Source of the DNA: Geodermatophilus bullaregiensis | GTDB taxonomy: Bacteria; Actinomycetota; Actinomycetes; Mycobacteriales; Geodermatophilaceae | Reading direction: 5' to 3' | Length of the DNA: 64,000 nt | NCBI RefSeq assembly: GCF_016907675.1 | Contig: NZ_JAFBCJ010000001.1 | Coordinates: forward strand, 2,108,001-2,172,000 | Notes under the pieces: model-generated | Database searches by the model: none | What the model was told of the DNA's origin: nothing | The model's input: the letters and a program-made list of their open reading frames with translations, nothing else | Shown here: piece by piece, positions 50,848 through 58,228 of the stretch | Position numbering within the stretch: the stretch's first letter is position 1 | How the letters are laid out: each line of letters starts with the position of its first letter | Position numbers and translations under genes: made by a program

Positions 50848-52503
50848 GTGCCCGAGGCAGCAGCTGTCCCATCTCCGTTGAGGCCCCACGAAGCACTACT
50901 CTTTGAAACTTTCGGCATTCCACTACTCGGATTCCTATGCGCAACCACCGTCCCAACCATGCGGGCGCGCCTAGAAACCACGGCCGCACTTACGAGCAGC
51001 GCCGAGGCAGTCCTGGCCCAACTAATTCCGCTAGCTCAACAGGTTGCGGCCCAGTTGGCGACTAACCCCAACTACCCCCGAAGTTTCGCTCTTGAGATTC
51101 TCAGTCGCCCCACCGCGGATCGCGGCCGGAGCATCGGCGTGACACTGCACCTCGCAGCTGGCGGCGATGTTAGTGACCTACTACCAGATAGTTCCGATGA
51201 CCCGGTGGTCAGCGCTCTGATCGAGATGACCATCGACAGTTTCCCCCTACTACTCGCTCCCGCCGACGCATTCTGGCCGACGCCCCGACTATCCCTATAC
51301 CATCACCCCCAGCAACTAGAGTTGCAGACGGCAATCCAGGCCGATGCAACCCTAGCGAGATTGTTTCCTGAGGACGATCAGGGAATAGGTCGCCGCGGCT
51401 TCTTCTACAGCAGCCTCGGTCGCGGGGGCGGAGTTCAGGACGTCATGTTCGGCGAGATGATCATCGCGTCCGCCTGGGGCGCATTGGGGATGACGACAGA
51501 AGAACCGAGTCTCCACTCCCTCACGGCACTGGTCCGTCACAATCTGAAGGTGCTCCGACAGGGCATCAAGGGGCAGCAACCAGCCATTCCCGCCCGGATG
51601 GTGTTCACTGGCTTCACAACGCGGGATGGCCAATCCATCACCACCCCGTGGGGAGCCCTCCGCCCCGTTCGTGACTGGGAACGGAGCCATGCCCCTGCAT
51701 CGCTGGAAGGCGACGTAGTCGGGACCCAGCATGATGGCACCGAGGTCAAGGTCTCATACGCCGGCGAGATGACACTCGACACCGATTTGCCATACACCAT
51801 TCTCCCCACAAAGAGCCCTGACTGGGATAACGAGCCTCCCCCTTGGCCAAACATTAAGGGAGCCGATGTCTTCCGCCGACGCCTCGAAGGCGTGCAGCTG
51901 GCCGTCTTGCTAGCAACCGATCGTCCAATAGGTAGCTGGATCACGGCGAAACTGGCGTGGACCTGGATTGGCGACCCCTATGGCCACGGTCCCAGCATGA
52001 GTTGGTCGGATCCGCGATCGCTCCCGGGCTTCATGCCTCACGAGCTAACGTCGGATGAATGTGCCGAGGTGGCGCGATGGGCGGAACTGGTCGAGTCATC
52101 TTGGACGCCTCGAATCGACATCGCCGTCCGGCGAATTCTTAGCGCTGCAAACTCGCGGACGGACATGGCCGATCGCCTCGTGGATTCGGTAATCGTATGG
52201 GAGAACCTCTTCGGAACCTCCCAGGGCGAACCACGTCTGCGCATTTCTGCGGCAATGGCGTGGCTACTGAGGAGCGAGCCTACCGAGCGCGAAGAGTTGC
52301 GGCTCAAGCTGAAAGCCCTCTACGACGATCGCAGCAAGATCGTGCATGGAGGCAAGCCGGACGAGAAACTTCTTGGCGAACAGGCCAACGCCGCACTCCA
52401 GTATGCGCGAGAAGCATTACGGACTCTATTCAGCGAGCGTCCAGACGTTTTGACCCTAGCCGACGGCGCGGCCCGTAGTCTGCGGCTGCTCATGGGCGGC
52501 TAG
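50848..52503 (+). CDS. HEPN-domain protein (Apea-like), 551 aa
   Basis: A large protein with GC and codon use clearly lower than the chromosome. The C-terminal part holds a HEPN ribonuclease motif: R495-x4-H500 in DRSKIVHGGK, preceded by DRLVDSVIVWENLFGT, which is the Apea-like HEPN pattern. The N-terminal 400 residues are unknown. Such proteins act as RNases in phage defence or as toxin partners. The start GTG 50848 is preferred for GAGGA about 8 bases upstream; ATG 50959 is also possible. It is the first gene after the attachment scar. Confidence 0.68.
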   Translation: MPEAAAVPSPLRPHEALLFETFGIPLLGFLCATTVPTMRARLETTAALTSSAEAVLAQLIPLAQQVAAQLATNPNYPRSFALEILSRPTADRGRSIGVTLHLAAGGDVSDLLPDSSDDPVVSALIEMTIDSFPLLLAPADAFWPTPRLSLYHHPQQLELQTAIQADATLARLFPEDDQGIGRRGFFYSSLGRGGGVQDVMFGEMIIASAWGALGMTTEEPSLHSLTALVRHNLKVLRQGIKGQQPAIPARMVFTGFTTRDGQSITTPWGALRPVRDWERSHAPASLEGDVVGTQHDGTEVKVSYAGEMTLDTDLPYTILPTKSPDWDNEPPPWPNIKGADVFRRRLEGVQLAVLLATDRPIGSWITAKLAWTWIGDPYGHGPSMSWSDPRSLPGFMPHELTSDECAEVARWAELVESSWTPRIDIAVRRILSAANSRTDMADRLVDSVIVWENLFGTSQGEPRLRISAAMAWLLRSEPTEREELRLKLKALYDDRSKIVHGGKPDEKLLGEQANAALQYAREALRTLFSERPDVLTLADGAARSLRLLMGG

Positions 52504-52610
52504 GGAAGCGAACAGAGGGGGGTACCTATCGACTGCAAGTCCGACAGAGGGGCACCGTACGACGGCGTCGGGCGGACCTTCATTCATAAGGGGCAGGACA
52601 TCCCCCGCTT

Positions 52611-54509
52611 TTAAGGCCCGATTTGGAATACTTCCATGCCAGATTCGCCGCCATGCACCCTCAGCATAAACGGCTCAGGTGCCCGGGTTGGTGTCTCCAC
52701 GTCTCGCATAGTGATCATGTCTAGCAGTTGTGACAGCCCCTCGCCTTCAAGACCTTCGATTCGGCTCACCTCTTGCACTGTTTCGAGGAATTGAACCCGG
52801 TCGAAGTGCAGTCCGGACTCGATCATGGCGTCGAGGAGGTCGCCATCGAGGTTCTCGAGGAAGCCCATTGCGACGGCAGAACCCCAAGCCCAGCCGTTGG
52901 ACACGAGGGCGAGTGCAACGACGAGCATCGACGACGCTGGGCTCGCAGTCGTTTCTAGCGCCACCCGCCAAGCGTTGACGTGCAGGGCATCCGAGTCCCT
53001 CAAGAAGGCGAGCGCCTCCTCCGCGTTCGCAAAGTCCACATCGGCTTGAGCTTCGCTCCTTCCCCCCTGATCGGCCACTCCAAGGAAATCGATTATGAAG
53101 GCGGCCGCCGCGTCGTCCAACCGCGCCAGACGATGAGGCGCCCCCATGTCTGACACTGCCTCTCGAACATCCCCGTAGCGCCCCGCCCAGAAGAGTGCGT
53201 CAACATACAGATGCGACACCTCATCTTCCGGCGCACCTAACTCAAGCGCCCGCCTGTAGCTCTCTGCCGCCTTGTCAGGTGCATTCGTCTCCCAGAGAGA
53301 ACCTGCGAGCTCTTTATGGAAGTACGGTCGATCCGCATAGCGAGGGTCTAGGCGAAGCGTCTCGCCCAACTCCCGAACGGCTGCCTCGTAGTCAAGTTCT
53401 GCCCGCGCCAACTGCGAAAGCGAATAGTGGGCGATTGCCGCTTCCCGAGCGTCGCCGGCTGCTTCTAGTGTCGCAGCCCTCTCATCAAAGTATTGCCGCA
53501 GGTTTACCCGCTCCTGATCGGTCAGGTTGGAGTAATGCACCTCCGCGGCCATCAAGTACGGCAGCAAGAAGAAGGGGTCGGCATCGACCGGACTAGCAAG
53601 TATCACGCGGACGGCTAGATCGGGGCGCTTTCCGTCCACAAGGAGGCTGGCGATACGACTAGAGACGTATGGATCTGCATAGACTATGGGGGTGGGCAGA
53701 ATAGCATTGAGGACGTCAACGGCCCGCGGGCGCAGACCCAAGGATTGAAAAAGAAGCGCAATCCCACACAGAACTCCCTCGGCCGTCCAACGACGCGCAT
53801 CAGGGTCTACCGCAAGATTCGCGATGTCGGCGCGCAAGGTGACAGTCGCTTCCCTGGTAGGAAGCTCGGCGACCACCCTGTCCGGCATAACGCGGAGGTT
53901 TATGGCATAGTCGGCACTCGGAACGTAAGCGAGTTCACCCGAAGACTGCTCCAATGCCGTCTTGAACGAGCTAAGGAGGTGAGGTTTCACCGATTTCGAG
54001 ATGTTGTCGGCGAAGGTGCATTTTACCGGCGTGGGACGTGGCGCGAGGGATTCCTTGAGGCTCCGGACCACGCGAACGTCTGCCTCTATCCGGGCAAATC
54101 CGGCCGCATCAAGGATGTCGGCTGGCGCGAAGGAAAAGGTTGTGGTTTTTGCGCCGTCGGCAATCGACCCCGTGTCGTGAGCATGAGCCCAACCGCCATA
54201 CATGACACCCGAGCGTTTATCGAAAAGCACGACTAGCACGGGGACGTCATGACTCAGCCAGTAGTTGAGACTAGCCACTTCTACGGACTTCGAGATTGCT
54301 CGACCCGGTTTCAAGTCTTTGGACTTGAGTTGCACTTTGAAGGTGAGACCCGTGGCCCGGTCGCCGTCGAAAATCTCCACTTCGAGGTCGATGCCGTACT
54401 CGTCCTCAATCCGGCGGACAACCCAATTGTCCGGGCACGTTGACGTAAAGGCGTTGCGCGAGGCCGTCTCACCCCGGTGACTTGAAGGCCGGCTCGGCAT
54501 GTTCGACAT
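52611..54509 (-). CDS. DUF4365-domain (PD-(D/E)xK-like) protein with TPR repeats
   Basis: A 632-residue protein. The first 150 residues show a restriction-endonuclease-like core: D41 and E45 in EYGIDLEVEIF, and Q60/K62 in KVQLKSKD (the D...E...QxK variant), as in DUF4365 proteins. The rest is helical, and about residues 345-460 read as tetratricopeptide-like pairs (EAAIAHYSLSQLARAELDYEA, KAAESYRRALELGAPEDE). It is lower in GC than the core genome. Its arrangement with a HEPN gene and a type III-like R-M pair suggests a defence nuclease. The substrate and trigger are unknown. Confidence 0.75.
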   Translation of the reverse strand: MSNMPSRPSSHRGETASRNAFTSTCPDNWVVRRIEDEYGIDLEVEIFDGDRATGLTFKVQLKSKDLKPGRAISKSVEVASLNYWLSHDVPVLVVLFDKRSGVMYGGWAHAHDTGSIADGAKTTTFSFAPADILDAAGFARIEADVRVVRSLKESLAPRPTPVKCTFADNISKSVKPHLLSSFKTALEQSSGELAYVPSADYAINLRVMPDRVVAELPTREATVTLRADIANLAVDPDARRWTAEGVLCGIALLFQSLGLRPRAVDVLNAILPTPIVYADPYVSSRIASLLVDGKRPDLAVRVILASPVDADPFFLLPYLMAAEVHYSNLTDQERVNLRQYFDERAATLEAAGDAREAAIAHYSLSQLARAELDYEAAVRELGETLRLDPRYADRPYFHKELAGSLWETNAPDKAAESYRRALELGAPEDEVSHLYVDALFWAGRYGDVREAVSDMGAPHRLARLDDAAAAFIIDFLGVADQGGRSEAQADVDFANAEEALAFLRDSDALHVNAWRVALETTASPASSMLVVALALVSNGWAWGSAVAMGFLENLDGDLLDAMIESGLHFDRVQFLETVQEVSRIEGLEGEGLSQLLDMITMRDVETPTRAPEPFMLRVHGGESGMEVFQIGP

Positions 54510-55296
54510 TCAGTGATTACCTCTCTTGGGCTATCCAATGCCCCGGCACGCGCCCCTGAGGGGGCACGCCCTCGTAAACCTACCGCCGCTGCAACGGGCG
54601 CACACACAGTCTGCTGATCGCTGGCCTTGTGGATGGCGCCACTCTGCCCTTCTTCTTCCCGCCGGCCGGGAAATGTCGGCTTCGCAGCTTTGTCCAGTGA
54701 TCCATTGACGCGCGGTCGCGTCGACCCCGCCGTAGGTCTAATTGCCGGAGCGCCCGGCCGCCGACCGCCTGCTAGGCATGATCGACGGCCGCCCCCGCCG
54801 TCTGGTTGTCCCGCTTCCGCCTTGGCGTTCGACCGCCGAGCAAGCTCAGGACCCGGTGCTCAGCGCGGTACCGATGTTCGTCGCCCTTCGGTACCCCCCC
54901 TGCTCAGGCCGGCCACCGCGGCTACTCAGGCCGGCGACCGCGGCACGCCACCCGGGGGAGACCAGTGTGGCCGCCAGGCGCAGATGCCCCGCCAAAGCGA
55001 GGCCATCGTCACCCGCCGAGGTCGGGCAGCGTCACAGGGTGAGGCGGGTGCTATGCTTCGACCGAACCGCTTACCTCACTGCGCGAAGTCGGCACGCACG
55101 TGGGGTGGTAGTCATGGCGGTACGGAAGTGTCCTGATGGCGTAACACCCCCGAACGACTACGAAGCCTCCCGGTGCCGACGACGGGGCGAGGCGTAGCGG
55201 GCCTCGGGGAACCAACCCATTCACTTGGGGGTTCCCTGCTGCCACGTTCGTCGATCGAGGTACTGCGAGCCCCCTCCGCTTCCCGTGGAGGTTCGC
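54510..55296. other. about 790 bp without a supported gene; small repeats and hairpin
   Basis: No gene can be defended. GGTACCGA at 54867-54874 and TCGGTACC at 54888-54895 make a small hairpin, and CTCAGGCCGGC-x-ACCGCGGC is repeated at 54903-54922 and 54925-54944 with one difference. A 27-codon frame starts at ATG 55114. TATGCT at 55052-55057 may be a -10 box. I see no more. Confidence 0.4.
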
Positions 55297-55557
55297 GTGT
55301 TAAGCGCACCCGAGACCCGCAAGGGTCGCTCTGTCGCCCCCGCCGCCGTGCAGTCACAGGACGGCGCGCCCCCAGTGTTCGTCCGCCGCTCCGAGGCAGC
55401 CGCCTTCCTGGGCCTGACCACCGGCACGATGGCCAACTGGGCCAGCGCCGGACGTGGACCCGCCTTCCACCGTGTTGGAAGCCGGGTCCTGTACGACCTG
55501 GCCGAACTCGTTCGGTTCGTCGCCGCCGGCCGCGTTGAGACGGTCGATGCCGCATGA
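55297..55557 (+). CDS. excisionase/HTH_17-like small DNA-binding protein, 86 aa
   Basis: An 86-residue protein with GTG at 55297, GGAGG five bases upstream. The C-terminal 60 residues are a MerR-like helix-turn-helix: FVRRSEAAAFLGLTTGTMAN, then WASAGRGPAFHRVG and VLYDLAELVRFV. Small proteins of this kind serve as excisionases (Xis) or as repressors of the element. The location, upstream of the tyrosine integrase, supports an excision role. Confidence 0.8.
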   Translation: MLSAPETRKGRSVAPAAVQSQDGAPPVFVRRSEAAAFLGLTTGTMANWASAGRGPAFHRVGSRVLYDLAELVRFVAAGRVETVDAA

Positions 55558-55591
55558 CCGGCGTCGTCATCGACCTCCGGGACGGTCAGGC

Positions 55592-56041
55592 ATGATCCCG
55601 GACAAGAAGCCTGCGCTGCCGTGGTGGGGGCGAATCAGCAGCAGGGCAGCAGGACACTTGTCGATCGAGGCCGATCTCAGCCTCGACACACGTCTCCTCT
55701 TCCTCGCGATTGGGAACGCGAACACCGCCGGTCACGCCTACTTCCCTGAAGGTGTGGAGCGTTGCCTCAGCCGCGTCGACAGGGCTACGGGCGAGTTGCT
55801 GCCATACGGGGAACGGCACATGCGAACAGTGATTCGCAAGTTGATCGACGCCGGCGCACTCTCCATTCACTCGACGCGCCGGTGTCTTGTTGTCACGGAT
55901 GGGCTGTGGAGCACTGGCGCAGCCAAGCCACCGAGGCAGGCATGCCCGGAGCACGGGCACCAGAAGCGCTGGACAGCATGGGGATGGAGCGATGCCGACG
56001 ACGAGGCCCGACTGCGGAACGGCGTCCTGAGCGCGGTCTAG
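55592..56041 (+). CDS. hypothetical element protein, winged-helix-like, 149 aa
   Basis: A 149-residue protein starting at ATG 55592, 35 bp after the excisionase-like gene. It contains a helix-wing-like segment ERHMRTVIRKLIDAGALSIH then RRCLVVTD, suggesting a winged-helix DNA-binding or replication-related protein. The N-terminus is Trp-rich (PWWGRISSRAAGHLS). It has no clear named family. Its place beside the excisionase and the repeat tract suggests replication or control of the element. Confidence 0.6.
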   Translation: MIPDKKPALPWWGRISSRAAGHLSIEADLSLDTRLLFLAIGNANTAGHAYFPEGVERCLSRVDRATGELLPYGERHMRTVIRKLIDAGALSIHSTRRCLVVTDGLWSTGAAKPPRQACPEHGHQKRWTAWGWSDADDEARLRNGVLSAV

Positions 56042-56167
56042 CCCGGCGGTGATGGCTCCGCCAGCAGGTGGGGTTAAGGAGGCTATGGCTCCGTTAGCAA
56101 GCCTCTGACCTGCGTCTTTGTCAAACGCCTTTGTAATAGGGCAGCGGCGAAGGGGATGGACGATGAC

Positions 56168-56406
56168 AGGGCCTGGCCGCCCCTCCGGGGCGGACCTGAC
56201 CAACGTCTGGACCTGGTGGGCCACTCCGTGGCCCGCTGGGCTCAGACCAGGTCTGCACCAGGGCCTGGCCGCCCCTCCGGGGCGGACCTGACCAACGTCT
56301 GGACCTGGTGGGCCACTCCGTGGCCCGCTGGGCTCAGACCAGGTCTGCACCAGGGCCTGGCCGCCCCTCCGGGGCGGACCTGACCAACGTCTGGACCTGG
56401 TGGGCC
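56168..56406. repeat. 2.6 copies of a 92-bp tandem repeat with three hairpins per unit
   Basis: Units begin at 56168, 56260 and 56352; the first two are identical and the third breaks off after 55 bp. Each full unit holds CCGCCCC-TCC-GGGGCGG, GGGCCAC-TCC-GTGGCCC and CAGACC-A-GGTCTG hairpins. It lies about 560 bp before the integrase gene with no gene in between. Such iteron-like arrays mark replication or transfer origins or recombinase arm-binding sites; which one cannot be told. Confidence 0.85.
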
Positions 56407-56931
56407 TCGGAACTGTGGCGGAACCTTGGCTGCTAAGTACCAGCGATGTCCGAAATGGCGTCTTGGGGGTCATGCCCCCGGGGTGGAGTCGGGCGACCGG
56501 GAGGAGGGCCGGGACGACGGCTCGGTCAGCACCAGCACCAGCGCCGCCGGGACCAGAACGGCATCGGCAACGACCCACGACCGCAACCGGGACGGCGGGC
56601 GACAACGGTCAGCGCCCACGGAGCACAACGACAGGCATGCCCGTCAGCGCTTTCCCTCGTCGTCAGAATCGCCTGGACGACGATGGTGATCCCAGAGTCT
56701 CAGGACGTCTTTGCGCCTCACCATGCGCCAGTGGTCATTGGCGCCAGACAAGCCATACCCGACAGGACCCCATGACTCTGCGCCTGGGTCGGTTTCTCGG
56801 CCATCTCTGCTAACTGACCGCCGCGGACGTCAGGCGCCCTCTCCCAACCCTTTAGCTATCCCCCGCTTTCTTGCTACGGTCCGCTGCGACAGAGCAACGC
56901 CGGGGGGCCGACAGAAGGGCAAAGCACGACC
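56407..56931. other. about 525 bp leader before the integrase, no gene supported
   Basis: No frame here has a ribosome site or natural composition. A GGGGG-TCATG-CCCCC stem is present around 56465-56479. The tract between the repeats and the integrase may hold the element's att or promoter region. Confidence 0.4.
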
Positions 56932-58128
56932 GTGCCGCGACAGAAGATGGAACTCGGAGCGTGGGGTCACGTCGCCCTAACCGGCTACGTCTACGACAAG
57001 AACGGCAAGCGCCAGCCCATGCCCGACGGCGCCCGAAAGGCCGACACCTGGCGTGCGCGGACCAAGGTCCGCGACCTAGACGGCAAGGTCCGCGACGTCG
57101 AGCGATGGGCGCCGACGAAGGCTGCGGCCCGGACGGTCCTGCTGGCTCATCTGCGCGAGCGGATCACCCCACCGGCCGCCGATGCAGTCATGACGCCGAC
57201 CATGCTGGTCAAGAACGCCGCCGAGGTCTGGCTAGTTGAAATGAAGGAGAACGACCAGCTCGCCGTCAACACGCGGACGGTCTACGAATCGTCGCTACGG
57301 AAGCACGTCATGGGTGGCGCGCTGGCCGACCTGACCTTGCGCGAGGTCAAGGTGGCCGTGATCGAGCGGTGGCTCAAGGTCGTTGGCCGGGGTAGCGGCG
57401 CTCACGCCATGAAGACGGCCCGATCCGTGCTGAGCGGTGTGCTGGGGCTGGCCGTGAAGCACGATGCGATCCCCCACAACCCGGTCCGCGACGTCGGTCA
57501 TGTCTCCGTCCCGGCCAAGGAGACGAAGCGCGATCCTCACCGGGCGTTCACCGAGGAGGAGCGGGCGACGCTTCTGGCATTCGCGGATGCCGACGACATG
57601 GCCTGCCGTCGTGACCTGCCCGACCTGCTGGCCTTCATGGCAGGGACCGGAGCGCGCATCGGTGAGGCATGCGGTCTCCGGTGGTCGGCCCTGGACCTGG
57701 ACGCCGGTACGGCCACACTGGGACCGCTCCCCGTCCGCGTGCCGGGAAAGGGGCTCACTCTGCAGAAGCGCGGCAAGACCAAGACCAGCCAGCGGACGGT
57801 GGCCCTCCCGTCGTGGCTGGTGTCGCGCCTGATGGCCCGGAAGGTCAACGCTGAGCCGAATGAGTGGGACGTCGTGTTCCCGTCTCCCCTGGGGAAGCTG
57901 CGCGAGACGTCGAACACGACAAAGCACGTTCGGGAACTGCTGGACGCGGCAGGCTTTGAGTGGGCGGTCGGCCACACCTTCCGCAAGACGGTGACGACCT
58001 GGCTGGACGACGACGGCGTGTCCGGCCGTCAGGTGGCGAATCAGCTTGGTCACGCGAAGCCGAGCATGACCCTGGACCGCTACATGAGCCGTCGAACGGT
58101 CACCGAGCGGGCTGCGCTGGTTCTGTAA
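56932..58128 (+). CDS. tyrosine-type integrase of the tRNA-Lys element
   Basis: A 398-residue site-specific recombinase. The catalytic residues are in order: Arg in TGARIGEACGLRW near residue 241, Lys in KRGKTKTSQR, H-x-x-R in GHTFRKT near 347, His in QLGHAKPSM and the nucleophile Tyr in LDRYMSR near 383. The N-terminal 80 residues are an arm-binding domain and 90-170 the core-binding SAM-like domain. Its full catalytic set indicates activity. It should integrate the element in tRNA-Lys, using the scar at 50480-50521 as one end. GTG 56932 is the start. Confidence 0.93.
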   Translation: MPRQKMELGAWGHVALTGYVYDKNGKRQPMPDGARKADTWRARTKVRDLDGKVRDVERWAPTKAAARTVLLAHLRERITPPAADAVMTPTMLVKNAAEVWLVEMKENDQLAVNTRTVYESSLRKHVMGGALADLTLREVKVAVIERWLKVVGRGSGAHAMKTARSVLSGVLGLAVKHDAIPHNPVRDVGHVSVPAKETKRDPHRAFTEEERATLLAFADADDMACRRDLPDLLAFMAGTGARIGEACGLRWSALDLDAGTATLGPLPVRVPGKGLTLQKRGKTKTSQRTVALPSWLVSRLMARKVNAEPNEWDVVFPSPLGKLRETSNTTKHVRELLDAAGFEWAVGHTFRKTVTTWLDDDGVSGRQVANQLGHAKPSMTLDRYMSRRTVTERAALVL

Positions 58129-58137
58129 CGAGGACCA

Positions 58138-58192
58138 GAGAGGGACTGCCAGACCGCCTTCACGAGTGACCTGGCAGCCCTGATGCCCTCTC
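58138..58192. terminator. compound hairpin between convergent integrase and mod genes
   Basis: GAGAGGG and CCCTCTC form the outer stem and CTGCCAG with CTGGCAG the inner stem, with an asymmetric bulge. It lies right after the integrase stop. Confidence 0.55.
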
Positions 58193-58228
58193 GAAGGCCG
58201 CCGATCAGCTAAAGACCCGGCAGGATCT

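Noticed and set aside
54742..55197. A 151-codon plus-strand gene before the excisionase
   Set aside because: The frame passes through hairpins and small repeats, and has no ribosome site; only the last 27 codons from ATG 55114 could be translated, with weak support.
56168..56406. CRISPR array
   Set aside because: The units are contiguous 92-bp copies with no distinct spacers and no cas genes; it is a tandem repeat.
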